64,000 nucleotides of DNA. Source: JAQWRV01 sp045564915 (GTDB lineage: Bacteria; Pseudomonadota; Alphaproteobacteria; Rhodospirillales; Rhodospirillaceae). Shown piece by piece: positions 53,295 through 62,798 of the stretch (its first letter is position 1; each line of letters starts with the position of its first letter). The stretch lies in assembly GCA_045564915.1 (NCBI GenBank), contig JBJLGL010000005.1, forward strand, positions 1 through 64,000, in the 5' to 3' direction. The notes under the pieces were generated by a model that worked only from the letters and a program-made list of their open reading frames with translations, ran no database searches and was not told the DNA's origin. The translations under genes were made by a program, and so were the position numbers.

Positions 53295-54647
53295 ATGGAA
53301 ATCACTGAAAAAACTTCTGAAGGCCTCAAACGAGAATATAGCATTATTATTAGTGCTGATGAGATTGAAGGTAAGGTAACCACCCGACTAGATGAGGTTG
53401 GTCAACAAGTTCGATTGCCCGGCTTCCGACCTGGCAAGGTACCTATGAATCTGCTGAAAAAGAGGTTTGGTGATTCAGTGCGTGGAGAGGTTCTTGAGGC
53501 AAGTATGCAAGAATCAACTCAAAAGATTGTAGAAGAAAAAGGGCTTAGGCCCGCAATTCAGCCGAAATTAGATATGGTGTCCTCGGACGAGGGTGAGAAC
53601 CTGGAATTTTCGATTGAACTTGAGCTATTACCAGATATCCAGTTAGGCGATTTTACTTCTCTGAAGGTTGAGAAACTCATCGCTAAGCCCGGTGATGAAC
53701 AGATTAACGATATGCTTCAAAAGATGGCTGACAGTAATAAGATTCCGATCCCATCTGATGAAAAACGCCCTGCGGCTATGGGTGATGTGGTTGTCATGGA
53801 CTTTGTCGGATCTGTTGATGGCGAAGAATTTGAAGGTGGCAGCGCTTCAGACTTTAAGTTGGAACTTGGCTCCGGCCGCTTTATTCCAGGCTTTGAGGAG
53901 CAGTTGGTAGGAATGAAGCCGGGTAGTGATAAAGATGTAAAATTGACCTTTCCAGAGGACTATAAGGCCGATTTGGCTGGAAAAGATGTAGTATTTGCGG
54001 TCTCTCTGAAGGGCCTTGAAGTGCTGGAAATACCGGCGATAGAAGATGCATTTGCCAAAACCATGGGCTTCGATGATCTAGCGGCATTGACAGAAGGTGT
54101 GAAAAAGCAAATCGAGGAAGATTACGCGTATTTGGCCCGTATGAAGATCAAGCGGGAGTTGCTTGATCAGCTTTCAGATATGCATACCTTTGAAGTTCCT
54201 GAAAGTATGATGGAGAGTGAATTCAATAGTATCTGGGAACAGGTTGTACAAGCTAAGGACGCGGGTCAGCTAGATCCGGAAGATGCCGGCAAATCAGATG
54301 ATGAATTGAAAGCTGATTATCAATCAATTGCAGAACGCCGTATTCGTCTGGGACTGCTGCTCTCGGAGGTTGGTCAGAGGAATAAACTACAGGTACCACC
54401 TGAAGAACTGTCTCAGGCGATTGCTCGTGAGGCTAGCCGTTTCCCGGGACAAGAGCAGTCGGTCGTGACTTATTATCAGAATAATCCCCAGGCTGTTGAG
54501 CAAGTCAGGGCACCTTTGTTTGAAGATAAGGTTATTGATTTTCTTTTGGAGCTTGTGGAAGTGACGGAAAAGGAAGTAGCCCCAGAAGAACTGATCGAAG
54601 AATCTGGTGGAAGAGAAGTGGATGGGCCGGTTCCTAAGATGAGCTAA
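53295..54647 (+). CDS. tig: Trigger factor
   Basis: The 450-residue ribosome-bound chaperone has the ribosome-docking loop LPGFRPGKVPMNLLKKRFG at about 40-58, an FKBP-type prolyl isomerase domain at about 150-235 (GDVVVMDFVGSVDGEEFEGG, FIPGFEEQLVGMKPG), and a helical chaperone domain after it. It precedes clpP, clpX and lon as in many bacteria. Confidence 0.98.
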   Translation: MEITEKTSEGLKREYSIIISADEIEGKVTTRLDEVGQQVRLPGFRPGKVPMNLLKKRFGDSVRGEVLEASMQESTQKIVEEKGLRPAIQPKLDMVSSDEGENLEFSIELELLPDIQLGDFTSLKVEKLIAKPGDEQINDMLQKMADSNKIPIPSDEKRPAAMGDVVVMDFVGSVDGEEFEGGSASDFKLELGSGRFIPGFEEQLVGMKPGSDKDVKLTFPEDYKADLAGKDVVFAVSLKGLEVLEIPAIEDAFAKTMGFDDLAALTEGVKKQIEEDYAYLARMKIKRELLDQLSDMHTFEVPESMMESEFNSIWEQVVQAKDAGQLDPEDAGKSDDELKADYQSIAERRIRLGLLLSEVGQRNKLQVPPEELSQAIAREASRFPGQEQSVVTYYQNNPQAVEQVRAPLFEDKVIDFLLELVEVTEKEVAPEELIEESGGREVDGPVPKMS

Positions 54648-54724
54648 GATATCTACGGTAGCTAGAGTAGGCTGATGTATTAGTAATGCTCGGTAGGCAT
54701 ATGAGTAGAATGAAAGAGATACGC

Positions 54725-55387
54725 ATGCAGGATCGTGACGCTATCGAAGTCTATGACAATACACTTGTTCCCATGGTGGTTGAGCAAACCAACCGGGGAG
54801 AACGATCCTACGACATCTACTCTAGGCTCCTGAAGGAAAGGATTATTTTCTTGACGGGACAGGTTAATGATACGGTTTCGTCTCTAGTTTGTGCGCAATT
54901 ACTTTATTTAGAATCTGAGAATCCGATCAAGGATATTTCTTTTTATATCAATTCTCCGGGTGGTGTTGTGACCTCCGGATTGGCCATTTACGATACAATG
55001 AAGTATATCCGTCCTGATATCTCCACGGTCTGCGTGGGACAGGCAGCGTCGATGGGCTCATTGTTGCTGGCTGGTGGAAAGGCTGAGAAACGATTCGCTC
55101 TGCCTAATGCCCGTATCATGATTCATCAACCCTCAGGTGGATTTCAAGGCCAGGCGGCTGATATTGAAATCCAGGCTAGAGAAATTCTAGCACTGCGCGC
55201 AAGACTTAACGAGATTTACGTTGAGCATACTGGCCAAACCCTTAAAGCGATCGAAAAAGCGATGGATAGAGATAACTATATGACTTCTGAGGAAGCCAAA
55301 GCTTTTGGCATCATTGATTCTATTGTTTCTGAACGCCCTAAACCTGATGGTGAAGAGGCTGATAAAAGGGATGACGAAGCTTCTTAG
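54725..55387 (+). CDS. clpP: ATP-dependent Clp protease proteolytic subunit
   Basis: The protein has 220 residues from the ATG at 54725, chosen because AAAGAGAT stands ahead of it; ATGs at 54686, 54701 and 54710 would add up to 13 residues. The core begins NTLVPMVVEQTNRGERSYDI. The catalytic Ser is in GQAASMGSLLLAGG, His in IMIHQPSGGFQGQA, and the Asp follows. It forms the double heptameric chamber served by ClpX. Confidence 0.97.
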   Translation: MQDRDAIEVYDNTLVPMVVEQTNRGERSYDIYSRLLKERIIFLTGQVNDTVSSLVCAQLLYLESENPIKDISFYINSPGGVVTSGLAIYDTMKYIRPDISTVCVGQAASMGSLLLAGGKAEKRFALPNARIMIHQPSGGFQGQAADIEIQAREILALRARLNEIYVEHTGQTLKAIEKAMDRDNYMTSEEAKAFGIIDSIVSERPKPDGEEADKRDDEAS

Positions 55388-55577
55388 ATGGCCTTCGCAC
55401 AAGCCAAACATACTGAGAAAAGCCTAGAGAATGGTGTTTTTTGTAAAATTAACCTGATAGTTAGGGTTTTGTCGTTGTCTTGCCATGAAATCGTCGTTTA
55501 ACATCACCTTCACTCAAGATGTGGTGGTTATACCGGTCTAAAACCACAAGATTGGTAGGGCCAGCGGAGATAAGTGC

Positions 55578-56843
55578 ATGACCAAGTCGTCTAATGGCGA
55601 TACGAAAAATACGCTTTACTGCTCTTTCTGCGGGAAGAGTCAGCACGAGGTGCGAAAGCTGATTGCCGGTCCAACGGTATTCATCTGTGATGAATGCGTT
55701 GAATTATGTATGGACATCATTCGTGAAGAAAATAAAACAAATTTGGTTAAGTCGCGCGAAGGCGTGCCGACGCCTGAAGATATTCTTACTGTTCTTGATG
55801 ACTATGTTATTGGCCAAGATCACGCTAAGAAGGTTTTATCAGTTGCGGTTCATAACCACTATAAGCGCCTTGGATCTAATGCCAAGAACGGTGAAGTCGA
55901 GATTGCTAAATCAAATATATTGCTGATTGGCCCAACAGGTTCGGGCAAGACCCTATTGGCCCAAACACTTGCGCGTATACTGGATGTGCCATTCACGATG
56001 GCGGACGCAACAACACTTACGGAAGCTGGTTATGTTGGTGAAGATGTAGAGAATATAATTTTAAAACTACTACAGTCCGCAGACTATAACGTTGAACGTG
56101 CTCAGCGAGGTATAGTTTATATAGATGAGATCGATAAGATCAGCCGTAAGTCAGATAATCCATCGATCACCCGCGATGTTTCGGGCGAAGGCGTGCAGCA
56201 AGCTCTTCTCAAGATTATGGAAGGCACGGTCGCTTCTGTACCTCCGCAAGGTGGGCGTAAGCATCCACAGCAGGAATTTCTTCAGGTCGATACCACCAAC
56301 ATCCTATTTATCTGTGGTGGTGCCTTCGCTGGTTTAGATAAAATCATTTCACAGCGTGGCAAGGGAACATCGATTGGCTTTGGTGCAGATGTTCGTACTG
56401 CCGATGATCGCCAGACAGGCCAGATCTTGCGTAATATCGAGCCGGAAGATTTGTTAAAATACGGTATGATTCCAGAGTTTGTCGGTCGTGTGCCAGTATT
56501 AGCAACACTGGAAGACCTTGATGAAGGTGCCCTGATAGAGATTTTAACCTCACCAAAAAATGCGCTGGTCAAGCAGTACGGTCGTTTGTTCGACATGGAG
56601 AATGTAGCCTTAACCTTTACCGAGGATGCACTCGCAGTAATCGCGCGTAAGGCAATTAAACGTAAAACTGGTGCCCGTGGTTTAAGGTCTATTATGGAGG
56701 GGATCTTGCTGGATACAATGTTCGAATTACCTAGTCTTGAAGGGGTAGAGGAGATAGTGGTCAACGGGGAGGTAACAGAAGGGCGCGCGAAACCACTGTA
56801 CATCTACGCGGACCGGCGAGAAGATATTGGTAAGCCTGCGTAA
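55578..56843 (+). CDS. clpX: ATP-dependent Clp protease ATP-binding subunit ClpX
   Basis: The 421-residue AAA+ unfoldase has an N-terminal zinc-binding domain with four Cys (YCSFCGKSQ and FICDECVELC), Walker A (LLIGPTGSGKTLLA), Walker B (GIVYIDEIDKISRK) and the sensor and ClpP-loop regions. It feeds substrates to ClpP. A 190-base gap from clpP may hold its own promoter. Confidence 0.98.
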   Translation: MTKSSNGDTKNTLYCSFCGKSQHEVRKLIAGPTVFICDECVELCMDIIREENKTNLVKSREGVPTPEDILTVLDDYVIGQDHAKKVLSVAVHNHYKRLGSNAKNGEVEIAKSNILLIGPTGSGKTLLAQTLARILDVPFTMADATTLTEAGYVGEDVENIILKLLQSADYNVERAQRGIVYIDEIDKISRKSDNPSITRDVSGEGVQQALLKIMEGTVASVPPQGGRKHPQQEFLQVDTTNILFICGGAFAGLDKIISQRGKGTSIGFGADVRTADDRQTGQILRNIEPEDLLKYGMIPEFVGRVPVLATLEDLDEGALIEILTSPKNALVKQYGRLFDMENVALTFTEDALAVIARKAIKRKTGARGLRSIMEGILLDTMFELPSLEGVEEIVVNGEVTEGRAKPLYIYADRREDIGKPA

Positions 56844-56953
56844 TGCTTAGTCCTCGGTCAGGCTGAATAATCCATGAAGACCGATTGCGCGTACTAAATA
56901 AGCTCCCTACATAAGGGGAGAGCGAGCGGGCAGTGGACGTAGGGCTGCATACA

Positions 56954-57007
56954 TTATAAATGATAGTGGTTTATTTATAAATCACGGGCTTTTGGGAGAT
57001 ATCTCCC
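56954..57007. promoter_or_regulatory. Repeat and palindrome upstream of lon
   Basis: In the 190-base gap before lon, TTATAAAT occurs at 56954-56961 and again at 56975-56982, exactly 21 bases apart (two helical turns). A perfect 14-base palindrome GGGAGATATCTCCC lies at 56994-57007, 26 bases before the GTG start. These could be regulator sites or, for the palindrome, a hairpin in the leader. The sites are exact, but their function is a guess. Confidence 0.35.
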
Positions 57008-57033
57008 GATTTCTTTAAGCGAGGTAAGCACAC

Positions 57034-59442
57034 GTGAGTTCCGATAAGGTTCAATTATATCCAGTCCTTCCGCTGCGGGACATAGTTGTTTTTCCGCACA
57101 TGATTGTTCCACTTTTTGTGGGCCGCGAGAAGTCCGTGCGGGCCTTAGAAGATGTCATGAGTGACGATAAACAAATTCTACTTGTGGCCCAAAAAGATGC
57201 TGCTGTGGATGACCCAGGTGCAGACGATATTTATGAAGTCGGAACTATTTCAACTGTGTTGCAGTTGCTTAAATTGCCGGATGGGACTGTTAAAGTTCTT
57301 GTTGAGGGTGGTCAGAGGGCGCGTATTAAGGGCTACAAGGAAAACGACAATTTTTTTGAAGCTCATGCGGAAGCATTTTCCCAGGAGGATCAGGAACAGC
57401 AGGAGCTTGAAGCACTCTCGCGGTCTGTAGTGGCGGAGTTTGAGCAGTATATAAAACTCAATAAGAAAATACCGCCAGAGGTTCTAGTTTCTATTAATCA
57501 GATCGAAGAATCAGCTAAGCTTGCAGACACGGTTGCCTCTCATTTGGCATTGAAAATAGCGGATAAGCAGGAACTTCTTGAGCTTGAGACTGTGACCGAG
57601 CGGCTGGAAAAAATATATGGAGTAATGGAAGGTGAGATTAGCGTTCTCCAAGTCGAAAAACGTATTCGTAATCGTGTAAAGCGACAAATGGAGAAAACTC
57701 AGAGAGAGTACTATTTGAATGAGCAGATGAAAGCTATTCAGAAGGAACTGGGTGATACAGAAGATGGTAGTGATGAGATATCTGAATTCGAAGAGAAAAT
57801 AAAAAAGTCTCGGATGTCTAAGGAGGCTAAAGAAAAATCGCACAGCGAGCTGAAAAAACTGAAAGCTATGAGCCCGATGTCGGCAGAGGCAACCGTAGTG
57901 CGTAACTATCTCGATTGGATTACCGATATCCCGTGGAAGAAGCGTTCCAAAATAAAAACTGACCTTAAAGAGGCCGAGGACCAATTGGATAGAGACCATT
58001 TTGGCCTGGAAAAAGTAAAAGAACGCATCGTTGAATACCTTGCTGTGCAACAACGAACTAAGAAGCTGAAAGGGCCTATACTTTGTTTAGTCGGGCCTCC
58101 CGGCGTGGGTAAGACATCACTTGGTAAATCTGTTGCTACTGCGACCGGTAGAAAATTTGTGCGTATGTCGTTGGGCGGCGTGCGCGATGAGGCTGAAGTT
58201 AGGGGTCATCGTCGCACATACATAGGTTCTATGCCTGGTAAGATCATACAGGGTATGAAAAAAGCGAAAACGTCAAACCCACTGTTTCTTCTGGATGAGA
58301 TAGATAAGCTGGGTAACGATTGGCGCGGAGATCCGTCATCTGCATTACTTGAAGTGCTAGACCCAGAACAAAACTCAACGTTTCAGGACCACTATCTGGA
58401 GGTTGACTACGATTTATCAGACGTATTGTTCATCACAACAGCTAATACTCTCCGCATGCCTCAGCCTTTATTGGATCGTATGGAAACGATACGGCTTTCT
58501 GGTTATACCGAAGATGAAAAACTTGAAATCGCTAAGCGACATCTGATTCGTAAACAGCTTGAGGCGCATGGTCTAGAAATTGATGAATGGTCAATATCGG
58601 ACCAGGGTCTTCGTGATTTAATCCGGTATTATACTCGCGAAGCGGGTGTGCGTAGTCTCGAACGTGAGCTGGCTAAGTTGATCCGCAAGGCTACCAAGGA
58701 AATTATTGTTGATAAACTTGGTGGGGTGAAGGTTACCCGACAGAATCTTAAAAAGTTTGCGGGGATCCGAAAGTTTCGCTACGGCGAAGCAGAACTTGAA
58801 GACCTTGTTGGTGTTACCACTGGGCTAGCATGGACAGAGGTTGGTGGTGAAATTTTGTCTATTGAGGCTGTTATAATGCCGGGTAAGGGACAGGTGACTC
58901 TCACTGGAAAGCTTGGTGATGTTATGAAGGAATCTATTCAGGCAGCCCGCTCTTTCGTTCGCAGTCGTGCTCTAGTATTCGGTGTTAAGCGTAGAATTTT
59001 TGATAAAAACGATATTCACTTGCATGTTCCTGAAGGTGCAACTCCCAAAGATGGGCCGTCAGCAGGTGTTGGTATGTGTACGTCAATTGTTTCGGCTCTA
59101 ACGGGCATTCCAGTTCGTAAGGATGTGGCTATGACTGGCGAAATCACCCTGCGTGGCCGAGTACTTCCCATTGGTGGCCTCAAAGAGAAACTTTTGGCAG
59201 CTATGCGTGGCGGAATAAATACTGTTCTTATTCCTAAAGATAATGAAAAAGATTTGGAAGAAATCCCTGCTAACGTAAAGCGTGATCTAACGATTATTCC
59301 CGTTGGTACTGCGGATGAAGTGCTGGAGAAAGCACTTACCCAGAGGCTGGTGCCGCTAGATCTAGACGATGAAGATGAGGATGATATTACAACCAGTGGC
59401 GCCGACGCTGATACCGAAGACGATGTTCTCGTCACGCATTGA
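57034..59442 (+). CDS. lon: ATP-dependent protease Lon
   Basis: The 802-residue enzyme begins at a GTG. The N-terminal LAN domain begins LYPVLPLRDIVVFPHMIVPL and runs to about 200, followed by a coiled-coil region. The AAA+ module has CLVGPPGVGKTSLGKSVA and FLLDEIDKLGNDWRGD. The protease domain has catalytic Ser in PKDGPSAGVGM and Lys in the GGLKEKLLAAMRGG region. The C-terminus is acidic (LDDEDEDDITTSG). Confidence 0.98.
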   Translation: MSSDKVQLYPVLPLRDIVVFPHMIVPLFVGREKSVRALEDVMSDDKQILLVAQKDAAVDDPGADDIYEVGTISTVLQLLKLPDGTVKVLVEGGQRARIKGYKENDNFFEAHAEAFSQEDQEQQELEALSRSVVAEFEQYIKLNKKIPPEVLVSINQIEESAKLADTVASHLALKIADKQELLELETVTERLEKIYGVMEGEISVLQVEKRIRNRVKRQMEKTQREYYLNEQMKAIQKELGDTEDGSDEISEFEEKIKKSRMSKEAKEKSHSELKKLKAMSPMSAEATVVRNYLDWITDIPWKKRSKIKTDLKEAEDQLDRDHFGLEKVKERIVEYLAVQQRTKKLKGPILCLVGPPGVGKTSLGKSVATATGRKFVRMSLGGVRDEAEVRGHRRTYIGSMPGKIIQGMKKAKTSNPLFLLDEIDKLGNDWRGDPSSALLEVLDPEQNSTFQDHYLEVDYDLSDVLFITTANTLRMPQPLLDRMETIRLSGYTEDEKLEIAKRHLIRKQLEAHGLEIDEWSISDQGLRDLIRYYTREAGVRSLERELAKLIRKATKEIIVDKLGGVKVTRQNLKKFAGIRKFRYGEAELEDLVGVTTGLAWTEVGGEILSIEAVIMPGKGQVTLTGKLGDVMKESIQAARSFVRSRALVFGVKRRIFDKNDIHLHVPEGATPKDGPSAGVGMCTSIVSALTGIPVRKDVAMTGEITLRGRVLPIGGLKEKLLAAMRGGINTVLIPKDNEKDLEEIPANVKRDLTIIPVGTADEVLEKALTQRLVPLDLDDEDEDDITTSGADADTEDDVLVTH

Positions 59443-59782
59443 TAGACCACAAGATGTTGTGTTTACCGAGTCTCCCGTAGGGCTAATAATTAGGGTTTTT
59501 AGCCCTTTTTATGTTGTTGGGGACGCTAAATAAGGTAGTAATAGTCCTCTTTCAGGCCTTGACAAGCGGAAATCGGCATTTTTTCCCAGTATTCCAGGGC
59601 TTTTTAAGATTCTTCCCATTGACGGCTAGAAAATTGGGACTTTACACTCGATCTCATCCCAGCGTGAAAAGCTTCGGTTTTCTGGCACATGCGAGGGCCC
59701 GTAGTTCGGTGGAGAACATTTTGATGGTGCTGGGCTGTTCTCAATTGGTTTTACAGATACATAACTAGACAAGGGGTCAGAT
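59443..59782 (+). other. 340-base gap between lon and hupB
   Basis: This gap holds the lon terminator and no convincing gene. An 85-codon frame (59511-59768) lacks a ribosome-binding site and recognisable features. TTGACG at 59619-59624, an 18-base spacer and TACACT (59643-59648) could be the hupB promoter, with a long leader of about 130 bases. A second TTGACA at 59559-59564 has no good -10 partner. Confidence 0.5.
59479..59510 (+). terminator. Rho-independent terminator after lon
   Basis: AGGGCT (59479-59484) pairs with AGCCCT (59501-59506) across a 16-base A/T-rich loop, followed directly by four or more T, 37 bases past the lon stop. Confidence 0.75.
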
Positions 59783-60061
59783 ATGAATAAAAACGACCTA
59801 ATTGCTGCGGTGGCAGATGATACCTCACTGACCAAAGCTGACGCCGCGAAGGCGGTAGATAGCGTTTTCGATACAATCACTGGGTCTCTTAAAGGAGGAA
59901 CGGAAGTTCGCCTTGTAGGGTTTGGAACATTCAGCGTTGCCAATCGGGCGGCGAGTGAAGGTAGAAATCCTCGTACCGGAGAGAAGATTCAAATTCCCGC
60001 TTCTAAGCAACCTAAGTTCAAAGCAGGTAAGGGCTTGAAAGACTCGGTGAACGGCCGATAA
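59783..60061 (+). CDS. hupB: DNA-binding protein HU
   Basis: The 92-residue nucleoid protein has the N-terminal MNKNDLIAAVADDTSLTKAD, GFGTFSVANRAASEGRNPRTGEK for the DNA-binding arm, and KPKFKAGK-like KQPKFKAGKGLKDSVNG at the end. It bends and compacts DNA as a dimer. Its place after lon is usual in proteobacteria. AAGGGGTC precedes the ATG. Confidence 0.98.
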   Translation: MNKNDLIAAVADDTSLTKADAAKAVDSVFDTITGSLKGGTEVRLVGFGTFSVANRAASEGRNPRTGEKIQIPASKQPKFKAGKGLKDSVNGR

Positions 60062-60090
60062 CGACAATCGTATTCGACCGAATCTTGCGA

Positions 60091-60130
60091 TGTGCCGGTC
60101 ATCTGTGTGTGACCGGCACATTTCTTTTCT
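60091..60130 (+). terminator. Rho-independent terminator after hupB
   Basis: TGTGCCGGTC (60091-60100) and GACCGGCACA (60111-60120) form a perfect ten-base stem with a ten-base loop, followed by TTTCTTTTCT. It lies 30 bases past the hupB stop. Confidence 0.9.
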
Positions 60131-60250
60131 ATATTCAGACTATTAAATCTATTTTTGCAATATTTTCATTTGAACAGGACATAGTGACTGGCTAGTGTGC
60201 CGGGGCTCAAGGTGATCACTCGGCATTTACCTTGATTCTATTAGGACGAT

Positions 60251-60326
60251 GGGCGATTAGCTCAGCTGGGAGAGCACCTCGTTTACACCGAGGGGGTCGG
60301 CAGTTCGATCCTGTCATCGCCCACCA
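60251..60326 (+). tRNA. tRNA-Val (UAC)
   Basis: A 76-base cloverleaf has acceptor arms GGGCGAT and ATCGCCC, a D-arm TAGCTCAGCTGGGAGAGCA, an anticodon stem CCTCG/CGAGG with loop TTTACAC (anticodon TAC), a T-arm with GTTCGATCC, and an encoded CCA end. A short hairpin CGAATT/AATTCG lies 32 bases downstream without a clear T run. The 236 bases to the next gene's stop hold nothing else I can name. Confidence 0.97.
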
Positions 60327-60562
60327 CCCCCTACCGTGCTATAAAATCAGGGCAAGGCGAATTGTTTAATTCGTCTTCATTAGCCCAACGTTTTTTTATT
60401 TGCTTATTAGCTTACAAGGGCTGGGGTTAGGACCCAATCGGATTTATCGGGAATCTATATTGGGATGGGTAAGATAAGGCTTGAGTATGTTCCGAGCTAA
60501 TTCTTTCTGGCGACGTTCGCTAATTATCTTTTCAGCTGATATTCATGATCATGTAGTTTTGG

Positions 60563-61735
60563 CTACGGACGTAGATTAAGAGGACATTGAGTTGCATCAT
60601 AACTGTATATATCTTCTACACTTGAGGCACGCTGCTGTGATTTATCTCCTTGGAGGCGTTGGTATAGGTTGGTTGCTTGTTGGGCGTGCTCTACCAACCA
60701 AGACGCACGTTTAATTCTCGTGGCCTCATAGGTTTTTAGAGCTGTTTCAGCATTGTCATAGCTTTCCAATGCTCGACCTAAAACAATACTATCTTCTATC
60801 GCCATTGCGGATCCTTGTGCTGCAAATGGCAACGTAGGGTGTGCTGCATCGCCTAGCAAGGTAATGCGGCCGACGGTCCACGACTTTAGGGGTTCGCGAA
60901 CAAATAAGCCCCATTTGTAACAATTCCCTGCCGGAGTAGCTGATAGTAGGCGCAAAACGTCTGAATGCCAGCCAGCAAACTCTGCAACGACTTCCTCAAT
61001 AGGTGCGGCTCGATTCCATCCTTCTTCCACCCAATCGTCAATAGCGACAATTGCAACATAGTTGATCAAGGAGCCTTTACGGACAGCATATTGGATAATG
61101 TGCCGGCGTTCACCGATCCAGGATACTGTTCCAGGTTCAAGGACTGAGTCCGGCAAACCCTCTGAAGGAACCATGCCGCGCCATGCAGATTGTCCTGTGT
61201 ACTTTGGATTATTTTTCCCAAATAGTGCTGCCCTGACTGCTGAGTGTATACCGTCACTACCAATAAGAAGGCTGCCAGCTACTGATTCGCCGCGCTCGAA
61301 ATGAACTCTAACGCCGGTTTCACTTTGATCTACTTGGCTGACGCTGCGGCCTGGACAAATTGCATCTGAGTCATTAGCTAGCACAGCCTGCATAAGAATT
61401 GAATGTAGATCCGCCCGATGAATAAGATAATAACCTGCACCATAAGACTGCCGCATCTTATCTTTAATGCCTGCGCGCATCATGACTTCCGAAGTATCAA
61501 AACGTCTATAAATAGATTCGCTTGGCTCGCTCGCAACAGCTAATAAAGCATCACCGAGACCTAGATACTCTAAACATTTCACAGCGTTCGGCGTAAGCAT
61601 GATGCCCGCACCGATCTCTCCAAGTTCCGGCGCACGTTCAAACACAACGACTTGAAGACCAACCTTTTGGCAGGAAAGCGCAGCGGTTAATCCACCGATA
61701 CCTGCACCAGCTATTATTATATTCTGATTGTTCAT
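60563..61735 (-). CDS. FAD-dependent monooxygenase (salicylate hydroxylase-like)
   Basis: The protein has 390 residues from the ATG at 61735 (MNNQNIIIAGAGIGGLTAAL), which places the FAD Rossmann motif at the N-terminus; a longer frame adds 11 residues. The second FAD motif is RITLLGDAAHPTLPFAAQG, and RADLHSILMQAV fits the group A flavoprotein hydroxylases. Likely substrates are aromatic acids such as salicylate, hydroxybenzoate or hydroxynicotinate; sequence alone does not decide. It has a hydrolase-fold gene and an MFS gene upstream on the same strand, suggesting a catabolic group, although a 238-base gap separates it from them. Confidence 0.9.
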   Translation of the reverse strand: MNNQNIIIAGAGIGGLTAALSCQKVGLQVVVFERAPELGEIGAGIMLTPNAVKCLEYLGLGDALLAVASEPSESIYRRFDTSEVMMRAGIKDKMRQSYGAGYYLIHRADLHSILMQAVLANDSDAICPGRSVSQVDQSETGVRVHFERGESVAGSLLIGSDGIHSAVRAALFGKNNPKYTGQSAWRGMVPSEGLPDSVLEPGTVSWIGERRHIIQYAVRKGSLINYVAIVAIDDWVEEGWNRAAPIEEVVAEFAGWHSDVLRLLSATPAGNCYKWGLFVREPLKSWTVGRITLLGDAAHPTLPFAAQGSAMAIEDSIVLGRALESYDNAETALKTYEATRIKRASWLVEHAQQATNLYQRLQGDKSQQRASSVEDIYSYDATQCPLNLRP

Positions 61736-61973
61736 TAATCGCACCAAATTAAATCTTTCACCTATCAAGCAGAGTCACGGGGATAGACTCCAATGTTGCC
61801 TAGGGATATCTGATAATCATGAAAATCCTATTTTATACTAAATTATATAAAAACTTTCGTGTATCTAGGCGTTCGCAATACATAGAACTCTTGCTCGAAA
61901 GAATATGCTTGTCAGAGTAAGATACGAGAAGTTTTATGGATATTTTGTGGCAACAAGCCTTATTAATAGTTCT

Positions 61974-62798
61974 TCAACGTTCAAGTCGACTCAAGAATAC
62001 GTCTATTCTTTGGCACAGTGGCTCGGTGCCCAGATCAAAAATCGCACCGTTGAGCGAAGGTAGTTCATAAAGTTCCACATTCTTAATTATTGTTGCTGCT
62101 TCTCTCGAAGGTTCAGCTAATGGACTGTTCGGATTTAGAATAAGCACTGGACATTTGACTTGCTCTAAACATGAGACTGTATCGAAAGTGAATAGTGCTT
62201 CGTGAGCCCACCATTGGTCGGGGTAGGCCCTCAACTCATCAACAAAACATTCAAATGCGCGGTTTAGTGACAGACCTGGTGTCCGATCGTGAATGAAGTA
62301 ATTCCATCGTTCTCTAAACTGTTCAAAGTCTTCAGTAAGTTCGCTTTTTGCTGCAAGTATAGATTTGCGCTCCTCTCTTGCTTGTCCGACATAATGGGGT
62401 ACTCCAATTAGGATGAGTGACCGGATTAGGTCGGGGTTTTGAATAGCAGCCTCAAGAGCAATGAATACACCAGTGTGGTAGCCAAGCACATCAATAGGAC
62501 CTGAGTGCTTATTAGCCGTTCGCATTATTACGTCCGCAAAAGCACTAGCATATCCCTGTAAGTCTGGTAAATGTGACGGTCGATCTGAGCCACCGTATCC
62601 AGGCGTATCAGGCGCATATACAAGTCGTTCCTTAGATAGATATCTAATTAAGGGTAAGAATACCTGCCCCGAATACGCTGTTGCATGTAGCAAATATAAT
62701 GGTGGCTTTCTTGTATTTTCTTGACCCGCAGTTATTAAATGGACCTGACCATAGAGCCCATCAATATAGGATTTTTTTACAGCGGAGGCGTTAGTCAA
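61974..62798 (-). CDS. Alpha/beta-hydrolase-fold protein with atypical catalytic residues
   Basis: The 274-residue protein has the fold's oxyanion and strand landmarks LYLLHATAYSGQVFLPLI and VYAPDTPGYGGSDRP. The nucleophile elbow reads VLGYHTGVF, so the usual G-x-S-x-G is G-Y-H-T-G with His in the nucleophile place. Near the C-terminus, where a catalytic His is expected, the sequence is SLNGAIFDLG, with Asn. It is therefore either a hydrolase with a shifted mechanism or a non-hydrolytic member. It overlaps the MFS gene by four bases, so the two are co-translated. Confidence 0.85.
   Translation of the reverse strand: MTNASAVKKSYIDGLYGQVHLITAGQENTRKPPLYLLHATAYSGQVFLPLIRYLSKERLVYAPDTPGYGGSDRPSHLPDLQGYASAFADVIMRTANKHSGPIDVLGYHTGVFIALEAAIQNPDLIRSLILIGVPHYVGQAREERKSILAAKSELTEDFEQFRERWNYFIHDRTPGLSLNRAFECFVDELRAYPDQWWAHEALFTFDTVSCLEQVKCPVLILNPNSPLAEPSREAATIIKNVELYELPSLNGAIFDLGTEPLCQRIDVFLSRLER

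Noticed and set aside
59511..59768. 85-codon frame in the lon-hupB gap
   Set aside because: It has no ribosome-binding site or known motif and overlaps likely hupB promoter sequence.
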